A DNA stretch of 64,000 nucleotides. Origin: Lachnospiraceae bacterium NSJ-143 (lineage in GTDB: Bacteria > Bacillota > Clostridia > Lachnospirales > Anaerotignaceae). Of the stretch, positions 54,977-62,548 are shown piece after piece (position 1 is the stretch's first letter; each line of letters opens with the position of its first letter). Under the pieces are notes generated by a model that saw only the letters and a program-made list of their open reading frames with translations, was not told the DNA's origin and did not search any database. The stretch is from the NCBI GenBank assembly GCA_022867625.1, contig JALIFM010000002.1, positions 473,430-537,429 of the forward strand, in the 5' to 3' direction. The translations under genes were made by a program, and so were the position numbers.

Positions 54977-56263
54977 ATGGACAGGCTAACGGATTTTATA
55001 ACAACAAATTTTAGTATAGATAAAAATGTCCTTGAATACGCATTAAAATGCGAGAATGAAGTTAAGGATAAATTTTATGAGATAGATAATATTACAGAAT
55101 ATAACCAGCTTAAGGTTCTTAAAGCTATGCAGAAAAACAGGCTCAGTGAGGCTCATTTTGCAGCTACCACCGGTTATGGATATAATGACCTTGGAAGGGA
55201 CACTCTTGAGCAGATATACGCTGATATATTCCATGCTGAGTCCGGACTTGTGCGTCCTCAGATAATATCCGGCACACATGCCCTTACTGTTGCGTTGGCG
55301 GGAAATTTACGCCCGGGTGATGAAATTCTTTCACCTGTAGGAATCCCTTACGATACACTTCAGGGTGTTATAGGCATACGCGCGGAAAAGGGCAGCTTGA
55401 AGGAATACGGCATAACATACAGGCAGGTTGACCTGCTCAGTGATGGCAGCTTTGACTTTGAAGAAATAAAAAAAGCTGTTAACAATAAAACAAAGTTGGT
55501 TACAATTCAGCGCTCAAAAGGATATGAATGGCGTGAATCTCTTTCAATAGAAAAAACCGCAGAGCTTATTAAATTTATTAAGAGTATAAAACCAGACGTT
55601 ATATGTATGGTCGACAACTGCTATTGCGAATTTGTAGATTATATGGAACCTACGGATATAGGAGCTGATTTGGCTGTAGGCTCACTTATAAAAAATCCGG
55701 GAGGCGGTCTTGCCCCTATAGGCGGGTATATTGTTGGCAAAGAGGAATACGTGGAAAACGCGGCCATAAGGCTCACAAGCCCTGGCCTTGGAAAAGAGGT
55801 TGGAGCTACCCTTGGAATAAACTCTCTTTTGATTCAGGGATTATTTAACGCTCCGCAGGTTGTTAACGGAAGCCTCAAGGGCGCTGTGTTTTTGTCAAGA
55901 GTTTTTGAGGGGCTTGGATTTAAAGTAATTCCGTCGTCTGTGGAAAAACGTGCGGATATTGTACAGGCACTTGAACTTAAAACTGCTGAAAATGTTATTG
56001 CTTTTTGTCAGGGGATTCAAAAGGGAGCACCTGTAGATAGTTTTGTTACCCCTGAACCATGGGATATGCCAGGTTACGACTGCCCGGTTATTATGGCGGC
56101 GGGTGCTTTTGTACAGGGTTCTTCTATTGAGCTTAGCGCAGATGCTCCGGTTAAACCGCCATATAATGTGTTTATGCAGGGAGGTTTAAGTTGGCATCAC
56201 GCAAAAATAGGCATAATAATAGGGTTGCAGACAATGGTTAATAAAGGTCTTGTCAAATTATAA
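54977..56263 (+). CDS. PLP-dependent Met-gamma-lyase family protein (YnbB type)
   Basis: 428 residues, of the family annotated as methionine gamma-lyase-like or aluminium-resistance protein. The PLP lysine is Lys239 in GSLIKNPGGGLAPIGGYIVG. Other markers are QIISGTHALTVALAGNLRPGDEI and VDNCYCEFV. The real substrate of this group is not established. It starts 8 bases after miaA. The miaA-ynbB adjacency is common in Firmicutes. Confidence 0.9.
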   Translation: MDRLTDFITTNFSIDKNVLEYALKCENEVKDKFYEIDNITEYNQLKVLKAMQKNRLSEAHFAATTGYGYNDLGRDTLEQIYADIFHAESGLVRPQIISGTHALTVALAGNLRPGDEILSPVGIPYDTLQGVIGIRAEKGSLKEYGITYRQVDLLSDGSFDFEEIKKAVNNKTKLVTIQRSKGYEWRESLSIEKTAELIKFIKSIKPDVICMVDNCYCEFVDYMEPTDIGADLAVGSLIKNPGGGLAPIGGYIVGKEEYVENAAIRLTSPGLGKEVGATLGINSLLIQGLFNAPQVVNGSLKGAVFLSRVFEGLGFKVIPSSVEKRADIVQALELKTAENVIAFCQGIQKGAPVDSFVTPEPWDMPGYDCPVIMAAGAFVQGSSIELSADAPVKPPYNVFMQGGLSWHHAKIGIIIGLQTMVNKGLVKL

Positions 56264-56284
56264 GGCAATAGAGAGGTGATATAA

Positions 56285-57769
56285 ATGAAAAAAATCAGAT
56301 TAATTGCGGTGCTTTCAGCCGTAATTTTAATACTTTCATCATTTACAGCTTTTGGTGAAACTGGCTCTGATGAAAACAATACAGTATCCGGTACAGTGGT
56401 TACGGCACCACAGTCAGTAACTGAGCCAGGCATATATGCTGAGGCCGCGGTTCTTCTGGAAGAGGGCACCGGAAAAATACTATACAGCAAAAACGCTGAT
56501 AAAAAAATGTATCCTGCCAGCACAACTAAAATAATGACATCCATGATTTTTCTGGAGTACTTCAATAAGGATGATGTAATTGAAGTTGGAACAGAGGTAA
56601 GAGAGGTTAGTCTTGATTCAAGTAAGGCCGGACATGTGGTTGGTGAGTCAATTACAGCTGAAAATCTTGTACGCGGGCTTATAATACCAAGCGGCAACGA
56701 TTCCGCTGTGGTTGCGGCTTGTGCCGTTGCCAGAAAAATAGAAAATAATAACTCGCTTGGACTTGATGAGTGCGAGAGGATATTTTCTGGCCTTATGAAT
56801 AAAAAAGCCGAAGAACTTGGCTGTACAGGAACACATTTTACAAACCCTCATGGATATCATGATGATGACCACTATACAACAGCTTCTGATATGGCAAAAA
56901 TAGCTTCGGAGGGAATGAAAAATGAACTTATTAAGCAGATTGTTTCGGAGAGAAGCTTCCAGGGGAATGGAATGGGCAGCCAGTCTCAAAATGGGCTTAA
57001 AACTCAGGATTATGATTGGAAAAGCCATAACCTACTGATTACAAATTCTGAGTATGGTTATGAATACGCCAACGGTGTGAAAACAGGATTTACAGATGAG
57101 GCCGGAGACAGTGTTGTGGCTTCGGCAGAAAAAGACGGGGTAAAGCTGATTGCGGTAATTTATAATTCAGAGGACCCAAACAGGTGGCTTGATGCAAAAA
57201 ATCTTTTTGAATATGGATTCAATAATTTTGGATATTTTACTTTAAATAAAGCTAATGATGCTGTTTATTCAGCAGAACTTGTATACAATAAGGCTGATGG
57301 TGGAAATACTCTTGATTTGGTAATTAAAGACGACATTGTACTTTTTTTGCCAAAAACTGAGGTTGGAACTATTTCAACGGAGATAAAAGTTACAAATGAT
57401 GAGCTGTTATATACAAAAGATGATAAGTCCGATGATAAAACAAGCGTGACTTTAAAAGCACCGATAGCAAAGGACACGAATATTGGAACTGTATCTTATA
57501 AAACAGCTGACGGAACAGTCCTTGCTGAGACTAATGTGTATTCATCAAGAGATGTGGAAAAAGCCAATATTTTTATGAGAGCTTTTTATAACGTTAAAAG
57601 CTTTGTGTCAAACTTTATAAGCCATATAAGTATTTTAAAAGTTGTTATTATTATAGTGGTTTTAGTTATTATAATAATATTAATAAGGCTATTAAGAGGC
57701 CGCAGAGGCGGATATCATTCAAAACCTAAATATAAATACAGTGTTAACAAGCGCAGAAGGTTTAAATAA
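56285..57769 (+). CDS. dacF: D-alanyl-D-alanine carboxypeptidase (PBP5/DacF type)
   Basis: 494 residues. Signal peptide ~1-24. The S11 active site is Ser79-Thr-Thr-Lys82 (YPASTTK), SGN at 136-138 and VKTGFT near 265. A PBP5_C domain follows, then a membrane helix (~458-477) and a basic tail (RLLRGRRGG...KRRRFK), unlike the amphipathic anchor of E. coli PBP5. It trims the last D-Ala of stem peptides. GAGAGGTG precedes the ATG. The exact Dac paralog is uncertain. Confidence 0.92.
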   Translation: MKKIRLIAVLSAVILILSSFTAFGETGSDENNTVSGTVVTAPQSVTEPGIYAEAAVLLEEGTGKILYSKNADKKMYPASTTKIMTSMIFLEYFNKDDVIEVGTEVREVSLDSSKAGHVVGESITAENLVRGLIIPSGNDSAVVAACAVARKIENNNSLGLDECERIFSGLMNKKAEELGCTGTHFTNPHGYHDDDHYTTASDMAKIASEGMKNELIKQIVSERSFQGNGMGSQSQNGLKTQDYDWKSHNLLITNSEYGYEYANGVKTGFTDEAGDSVVASAEKDGVKLIAVIYNSEDPNRWLDAKNLFEYGFNNFGYFTLNKANDAVYSAELVYNKADGGNTLDLVIKDDIVLFLPKTEVGTISTEIKVTNDELLYTKDDKSDDKTSVTLKAPIAKDTNIGTVSYKTADGTVLAETNVYSSRDVEKANIFMRAFYNVKSFVSNFISHISILKVVIIIVVLVIIIILIRLLRGRRGGYHSKPKYKYSVNKRRRFK

Positions 57770-57772
57770 TTA

Positions 57773-57812
57773 AAATCCGTATATATAATTATTTATATAT
57801 ACGGATTTATTT
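57773..57812 (+). terminator. Terminator of dacF
   Basis: AAATCCGTATATATA pairs with TATATATACGGATTT, a 15-bp perfect stem, followed by ATTTATT. Confidence 0.85.
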
Positions 57813-57870
57813 ATTGTAACGTAAAAGTGATGTAAAAAGGTTGTTTGAATAGTAAAAGAGAGTGGAATAA

Positions 57871-57904
57871 AACTATTCGCAAAACACAACTTTTGCGAAT
57901 AGTT
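57871..57904. repeat. Left boundary repeat of the islet (perfect palindrome)
   Basis: AACTATTCGCAAAA (57871-57884), six bases (CACAAC), then TTTTGCGAATAGTT (57891-57904): a perfect 14-bp inverted repeat. A partial copy, GAATAGT, lies at 57847-57853. The right half recurs exactly at 59012-59025. The form, two arms around a 6-base centre, resembles a tyrosine-recombinase core site, but no recombinase is encoded here. Confidence 0.75.
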
Positions 57905-57913
57905 ATCAATATA

Positions 57914-58156
57914 TCAATCCTTAATAGATTCAATGTCAATCAATTTATAGCTTTTGTTTGTACCATACTCAATAAGCGCAAATGTACCTATGTAATCCTT
58001 GAATCTTTCCATTAACTGTAAATGCTCTATAGTACAACTGACCTTTGTAAGTGTTTCGCCGTTCTGGTCAATATTGCACTTAGGATAAACCTTACCTTCT
58101 GCGTTAGGTTCAGCAGAACCGGAAATAAATGTAAACTGCCCTTTAGTTAAAAACAT
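57914..58156 (-). CDS. Unrecognised 80-residue protein
   Basis: 80 residues, no signal peptide or membrane segment, mixed beta-strand-like pattern: QFTFISGSAEPNAEGKVYPKC and GTFALIEYGTNKSYKLIDIE. AAGGAGTGA lies 5-6 bases before the ATG, a strong ribosome site, so I accept it as a gene. It follows the 61-residue gene on the same strand after an 11-base gap. No family is recognised. Its size and setting fit a mobile-element accessory protein (inference). Confidence 0.65.
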   Translation of the reverse strand: MFLTKGQFTFISGSAEPNAEGKVYPKCNIDQNGETLTKVSCTIEHLQLMERFKDYIGTFALIEYGTNKSYKLIDIESIKD

Positions 58157-58167
58157 ATAATCACTCC

Positions 58168-58353
58168 TTATAAGTCATATAAAATCGCCCTTAGAAAGTC
58201 TAAATTAACCTTCTCAAACTCCAAGTCTATCCAGCCATACTTAACCGAATCATCATCAGGATATACAGCGTCATGCACAATTAACCGGATTTTCTTATCA
58301 AGGTAAGAATCGTACATATCAAAATATTCCTGATATAATAAATCTCTTTCCAT
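58168..58353 (-). CDS. Unrecognised 61-residue acidic protein
   Basis: 61 residues, acidic: MERDLLYQEYFDMYDSYLDK then YPDDDSVKYGWIDLEFEKV. No membrane segment. The ribosome site is weak (GGTAG), but the frame is closely coupled to the gene at 57914, and the two are read toward the left boundary repeat. No family is recognised. Confidence 0.55.
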   Translation of the reverse strand: MERDLLYQEYFDMYDSYLDKKIRLIVHDAVYPDDDSVKYGWIDLEFEKVNLDFLRAILYDL

Positions 58354-58522
58354 TAATCTACCAGTTTTGTTTACTTTAAATTAATACTCACTCATTTAAT
58401 TAATTATCTTTACAAATATAAATATAACAAATATACTGTGATTTTGAAACCGGCAATATTGCTAAAATAAAACAAGTTTTATAGTAATACTGCTAAAGTA
58501 TCACTAAGAAGGCAGTGAAAAA

Positions 58523-58582
58523 ATGATAGAAGATATAGTAGTAAGCAGTTTTTCTGTAGTTCATAGTAATGCACGTTGTTAA
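58523..58582 (+). CDS. Possible 19-residue peptide
   Basis: ATG 58523 to TAA 58580-58582 encodes MIEDIVVSSFSVVHSNARC. AAGGCAGTG lies 7 bases upstream. A short peptide with a C-terminal Cys could be a peptide signal or RiPP precursor, but no modifying or export gene is nearby, and chance is a serious alternative. Confidence 0.2.
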   Translation: MIEDIVVSSFSVVHSNARC

Positions 58583-58691
58583 ACTCATTCCTCACATTTT
58601 TCATGTACTACAAACCAGAACCAGCCGCACAACATCACTCTTTTAACTTAGGCTTATAAATAAAACAAACAGTTAAACAGCCGAAATATAA

Positions 58692-58853
58692 AGAACGAAT
58701 ATCAAACACATAAGAGAAAATAAGAACGTTGTTAAATATATCTTTGAAAATGTTGGAAACTGGCATGCTGTGCAATATACTAAAAAGCACATAGACAACC
58801 CTTCAAGAGAGCCTGACAGCATTATAAAAAGCATGTTAATAAGAATTTATTAA
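58692..58853 (+). pseudogene. Coding relic without a start
   Basis: A 53-codon open stretch ending in TAA at 58851. It has the composition of a real protein, including ENVGNWHAVQYTKKHIDN and PSREPDSIIKSM. It has no suitable start codon, an in-frame stop just upstream and no ribosome site. It is probably the 3' remnant of a deleted gene. Family not recognised. Confidence 0.35.
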
Positions 58854-58887
58854 CCCCCTTTGGGGTAACTGATTCAAGGAGATAGCA

Positions 58888-58921
58888 AAAGGCCGTCATG
58901 GTATTAAACCAGACGGCCTTT
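58888..58921 (-). terminator. Terminator downstream of the amidase
   Basis: AAAGGCCGTC and GACGGCCTTT form a 10-bp stem, extended by TGG/CCA. On the minus strand it is followed by TTTTGC. It lies about 155 bases after the amidase stop. Confidence 0.65.
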
Positions 58922-58992
58922 CAAACAGATGCAGCATACGGCTTTCCTTTTCTGCTTTTTACTGTAAACAGCCGTGAGCTCTTTTCATTCAC

Positions 58993-59043
58993 TTTGCAAA
59001 ACTACGTACGCTTTTGCGAATAGTTGCGATTTTATAACTATTG
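58993..59043. repeat. Right boundary repeat of the islet
   Basis: TTTTGCGAATAGTT (59012-59025) is identical to the right half of the left boundary palindrome. An imperfect partner arm with GCAAAA lies just upstream (58996-59001), and AACTATT follows at 59036-59042. With the left copy it brackets about 1.1 kb. Confidence 0.7.
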
Positions 59044-59076
59044 TGCATTTATAGAACCTGTAATATATATGAAAAT

Positions 59077-59664
59077 TTATTCCAGCATACTTACTTCGAT
59101 TTCATAATCATTATCGTTTAGCATAGGCTCAACAAATGGAAGATTAAAAAATTCTGCAACTGTCATAGCCAAAACTCTTGCTATATTGTCTATATTATCT
59201 TTTAACCATGCTTCATCTTCCGGATTATCATGATAAGCAGTTTCAATGAGCACTGCCGGTGCTATAGTTCTTGTTATTTCTCCCAAAGACGTTGTTGGTA
59301 TTGTATTCACTTTATCCGGATTAGGATAAATAGTTCTATAATTTTCAGCAAGCATATCTGCAAACATTTTACCTAAATAGCTCACCGGGCTGTAATATAT
59401 ATCTGCACCCGACAGCTTCCCTTTTAACCCCTCTGGAGCGGCGTTTGAATGAATAGCTAAATGTAAGTCATAATTGCCTGCGTTTGAATCAGCTATAGCC
59501 TGTGATACCGGCTTGTTTCTGTCATTTCTTCCAAAATCAATACCGCTGGCTTCTAGATATGGCTCCATAGCATCAGCTATTAAATTCATATAGTATTCCT
59601 CATTACCACCGCTTAAAAATTCATTATATTCCTGTACAGATGGACTTAAAAATACTCTTGGCAA
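59077..59664 (-). CDS. N-acetylmuramoyl-L-alanine amidase (Amidase_3), no signal peptide
   Basis: 195 residues. Amidase_3 features are VFLSPSVQEYN, EEYYMNLIADAM, DLHLAIHSNAAP and VLIETAYHDNPEDE with the catalytic-type Glu. The usual first zinc His of the DxGHGG motif is not evident (PSVQEYN instead), as I recall for a Clostridium/phage subgroup. It cuts the bond between MurNAc and L-Ala. The start is taken as TTG 59664, with GGAGGA 7 bases upstream; ATG 59679 has no site. Absence of a signal peptide suggests a phage-lysin or spore-mother-cell origin. Confidence 0.82.
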   Translation of the reverse strand: MPRVFLSPSVQEYNEFLSGGNEEYYMNLIADAMEPYLEASGIDFGRNDRNKPVSQAIADSNAGNYDLHLAIHSNAAPEGLKGKLSGADIYYSPVSYLGKMFADMLAENYRTIYPNPDKVNTIPTTSLGEITRTIAPAVLIETAYHDNPEDEAWLKDNIDNIARVLAMTVAEFFNLPFVEPMLNDNDYEIEVSMLE

Positions 59665-59981
59665 ATTTTTGTCCTCCATAAATTATATTTTTATCTATAA
59701 TATATCAAATTCAAGATTTTTGATACAATATGGCTTATACTTATTTAAATCAAAAGTTTGTTCTTTATTACAAACATCAGTTGAATTTATTAAAATATGG
59801 TTAGATATTAAGGTTAAAAATTATTCTAAAACGAATAATTATTCTAATTTGAATATGTTTTTTAAATTGATATTCAGCTGTGTATTCAATTATGAATATG
59901 CAGATATTGTTAAGTCCACAATATGACCATTAAAATATAATGAGAATATATTTAATTTCAAGTAAATGATATAAATATTTT
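59665..59981. promoter_or_regulatory. AT-rich regulatory gap between amidase and CoA-transferases
   Basis: About 320 bases, very AT-rich, with no credible gene. Its right half contains the three TATTC-N6-GAATA palindromes described separately. The divergent amidase promoter should also lie here, but no clear hexamers stand out. Confidence 0.5.
59822..59898. promoter_or_regulatory. Three upstream activator palindromes
   Basis: TATTC-N6-GAATA occurs exactly three times: 59822-59837, 59840-59855 and 59883-59898. The centres lie about 165, 147 and 104 bases before the -12 element of the sigma-54 promoter, the usual range for enhancer-binding proteins. The activator encoded at 62549 is the natural candidate ligand. 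Confidence 0.65.
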
Positions 59982-59997
59982 TGGCACACTATTTGCT
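59982..59997 (+). promoter_or_regulatory. Sigma-54 (-24/-12) promoter
   Basis: TGGCAC-ACTAT-TTGCT matches the sigma-54 consensus at every conserved base; GG (59983-59984) and GC (59995-59996) are at the required spacing. The transcript would begin near 60008, 28 bases before the CoA-transferase ATG. Confidence 0.85.
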
Positions 59998-60035
59998 GTA
60001 TATATAGTCAAATACACCAGGGAGGGTTGATTTAT

Positions 60036-61211
60036 ATGTTGGCATTAGATAATGTTAAAATTCTTGATTTAAGTGATGGTCTTACTTGTGCTCTTGCCAC
60101 AAAATATTTGGTTGATAATGGCGCTGAGGTAGTTAAAATAGAAAAAATATCAGGAGATAAAACCAGAAGCTGGGAACCTAAGAAAAATGGAGGCAGCCTT
60201 TATTTTCATTATTTAAACAGCGGTAAAAAAAGCATTACGCTTGATATAGAATCAGAGTATGGAAAGGAAATCTTTAAAAAGCTTATTGGTGTTTACGATG
60301 TTGTATGTACAAACAGTGAACCTGGATATATGGAATCAATTGGTCTTGGTTACGAAGAACTTAAAAAAATAAAGCCTGAACTGATTTATGCTTCATGCAC
60401 ATATTTTGGTGATAATGGACCAATGAAATATAAAAAAGCAAGCTCCCTTGTTGCGCAGGCACGCGGTGTTGCTATGGATATGACAGGTGTAGAAAACGGA
60501 TATCCTGTTAAAGCATCACCTTCTATAGCTGAACACTATACAGCGGCTTATCTTTCAACTGCTATTCTGCTTGCGCTGATTGATAAGAAAATAAGAGGTA
60601 TCGGCCAGAAGATTGATATTTCTCTTCAGGACTGCATTTTTTCGAGCATAGAAGCTGCCCCTGCCGCGTTTTCGGTACTTGGGCATATTCATACAAGAAA
60701 AGGGAATTTTGACCCAGCAGCGGCTCCTTATGACACATACAAAACATCAGACGGATATGTAGCTATTGGCTGTTCTACACAGGACCAGTGGGAAAAGCTG
60801 TGTGACGCACTCCATTTTGATGATTTAAAGTTTGATGAAAGGTTTAATACTGGTGATAAACGCAGAGACAACTACTTTAGTGATTTACAGGGAATCCTCT
60901 CTGAAAGATTCATCACAATGGGAAAAAATGATGTTAAGACCAAATGTATGGAAAGCGGTATACCATGTGCAGCTGTTATGAATATAGCTGAGATAACAAA
61001 TCTCCATGATATATCAGAAAATGGATTTTTAACTGCATCAATAGATAAAAAATTTGGACAGATAAGGTTCCCTGCCCTTCCGTTTAAGCTCAGCAATACT
61101 GAGTCGGCTGTGTGGAACCATTCGCCTGAGCTCGGTGAGAATACAGAGGAGATATTAAAAGAAATTGGTATTAATGATTATATATTCAGCTGTGAGAAGG
61201 AAATTATGTAG
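60036..61211 (+). CDS. Class III (CaiB/BaiF) CoA-transferase, catalytic Asp replaced by Glu
   Basis: 391 residues. Family features: VKILDLSDGLTCALATKYLVDNGAEVVKIEK, LNSGKKSITLDIESEYGKEIF, GLGYEELKKIKPELIYASCTYFG and APYDTYKTSDGYVAIG. At the position of the catalytic Asp (GDxxTG) it has IAEHYTAA, with Glu166. It may be inactive, altered or a partner subunit of the next protein. Start ATG 60036 follows GGGAGGGT. It is first behind the sigma-54 promoter and 11 bases from the next gene. Substrate not known. Confidence 0.88.
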   Translation: MLALDNVKILDLSDGLTCALATKYLVDNGAEVVKIEKISGDKTRSWEPKKNGGSLYFHYLNSGKKSITLDIESEYGKEIFKKLIGVYDVVCTNSEPGYMESIGLGYEELKKIKPELIYASCTYFGDNGPMKYKKASSLVAQARGVAMDMTGVENGYPVKASPSIAEHYTAAYLSTAILLALIDKKIRGIGQKIDISLQDCIFSSIEAAPAAFSVLGHIHTRKGNFDPAAAPYDTYKTSDGYVAIGCSTQDQWEKLCDALHFDDLKFDERFNTGDKRRDNYFSDLQGILSERFITMGKNDVKTKCMESGIPCAAVMNIAEITNLHDISENGFLTASIDKKFGQIRFPALPFKLSNTESAVWNHSPELGENTEEILKEIGINDYIFSCEKEIM

Positions 61212-61222
61212 GAGGTATAGAT

Positions 61223-62407
61223 ATGGGAATACTTGATGGAGTAAAAGTAATAGATTTTACACACGCATATTCAGGACCGTTCTGTACACTCAATCTAGCC
61301 AATTTCGGGGCTGAAGTTATAAAGGTTGAACGTATTAACGGCGGTGACCAGTCAAGGTCATGGGCTCCAATTAAAAATGGTTACAGCGGATATTATGCTT
61401 CATTTAACCGCGGCAAGAAAAGCATTACATTGGATATTGCAAGTGAGGAAGGGAAGAAAATAATCTTTGACCTTATAAAAGGAGCGGATATAGTGTGTTC
61501 AAATTTTAAAGTTGGCACACTTGAAAGATATGGAATAGGCTATGAGGATATGAAAAAGGTGAAACCGGATATAATATACGCTACAATATCTGGTTTTGGC
61601 AATAAAGGCGCCCTGTCTAAATATGCGGCATACGATATTGTCATTCAGGCCATGAGTGGAATTATGGATGTAAACGGTTTTGCTGACGGAGGGCCTACAA
61701 AAGTTGGTCCGGCTATTGGTGACAGCTATACAGGATTAATACTTCTTCTTGGTATTATTACAGCTTACTATAACCGTTTAAAAACAGGCAAAGGCCAAAA
61801 GGTAGATGCTACAATGCTTGGCTCACTTTTTTCGATGTTGGAATACCCGATTCTTGAATATGCTAATGCTGACAAAATTATATCACGTTCAGGCAACGCC
61901 TGCCTTTACTATGCCCCTGATGATATTTACAAGGTAAAGGACGGATATATCGCCCTTTCTGTAAAAAGTGATGAGCTGTGGAAAGAGTTTTGCTCAAAAA
62001 TTGGGCTTACAAACAGTGACAATATTAAAAGATTTAATTCAAATGAGGAAAGGATAAAGCTTAACGACGAGCTTAAGGTTCTGCTTGAAACACATATGGC
62101 TGATATGACACGACAAGAAGTTGAGGAAAGATTAAAAGATATCGACATAGCAGTTTCAGGTGTTATAGGAATAGAGGAAGCCCTTGAGGATGAGCATTTA
62201 AAAGCAAGGAATATGGTAATAGATGTTGTTGACCCTATGCTTGGAAAAATGAAGCTTGTTGGAAACCCAATGAATTTGTCAGAGAATCCACCACCGGAGA
62301 TTAATTCCCCTTCTCCTCTCCTTGGGGAAAATACTGTAGATATAATGAAATCGCTTGGATATAATGAAAATGAAATTGAGGAACTGCAATTGAAAAAGGT
62401 TATATAA
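61223..62407 (+). CDS. Class III (CaiB/BaiF) CoA-transferase
   Basis: 394 residues. It starts LDGVKVIDFTHAYSGPFCTLNLANFGAEVIKVER and has NRGKKSITLDI, YATISGFG and APDDIYKVKDGYIAL. The catalytic Asp is Asp167 in PAIGDSYTGL, the residue that forms the aspartyl-CoA intermediate in formyl-CoA transferase. It moves CoA between carboxylic acids; substrates cannot be told from sequence. GGAGG precedes the ATG. It is co-transcribed with the upstream paralog. Confidence 0.9.
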   Translation: MGILDGVKVIDFTHAYSGPFCTLNLANFGAEVIKVERINGGDQSRSWAPIKNGYSGYYASFNRGKKSITLDIASEEGKKIIFDLIKGADIVCSNFKVGTLERYGIGYEDMKKVKPDIIYATISGFGNKGALSKYAAYDIVIQAMSGIMDVNGFADGGPTKVGPAIGDSYTGLILLLGIITAYYNRLKTGKGQKVDATMLGSLFSMLEYPILEYANADKIISRSGNACLYYAPDDIYKVKDGYIALSVKSDELWKEFCSKIGLTNSDNIKRFNSNEERIKLNDELKVLLETHMADMTRQEVEERLKDIDIAVSGVIGIEEALEDEHLKARNMVIDVVDPMLGKMKLVGNPMNLSENPPPEINSPSPLLGENTVDIMKSLGYNENEIEELQLKKVI

Positions 62408-62421
62408 CATAAGTATTTAAA

Positions 62422-62452
62422 AAACATCATGGCTATAAGCCATGGTGTTTTT
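62422..62452 (+). terminator. Terminator of the CoA-transferase operon
   Basis: AACATCATGGCT and AGCCATGGTGTT form a 12-bp stem with one G-U pair and an ATA loop, followed by TTTT. Confidence 0.85.
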
Positions 62453-62548
62453 TATACAGATTATATTATAAAAGAATAGTAATGCTGATACATTTTATGG
62501 TAAAATATCTATTAAAAAATAATCTCCAGTTGAGAGGTGGTGTTTTTA

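Larger units (their letters stand above)
58354..59076. other. Gene-poor stretch of the islet
   Basis: 723 bases without a normal gene. It holds a possible 19-residue peptide (58523), a coding relic (58692), a small ACCCC/GGGGT hairpin near 58853, a terminator-like hairpin (58888) and the right boundary repeat (59012). Base composition is AT-rich at the left and mixed at the right. Confidence 0.6.

Noticed and set aside
57871-57904. The boundary palindrome as the chromosomal dif site
   Set aside because: It has a 6-base centre but its arms do not resemble the Firmicute XerC/XerD half-sites, and it has a second copy nearby.
59669-59926. 85-codon plus-strand frame beside the amidase
   Set aside because: Very AT-rich, no ribosome site, and it overlaps the regulatory gap with the activator palindromes.
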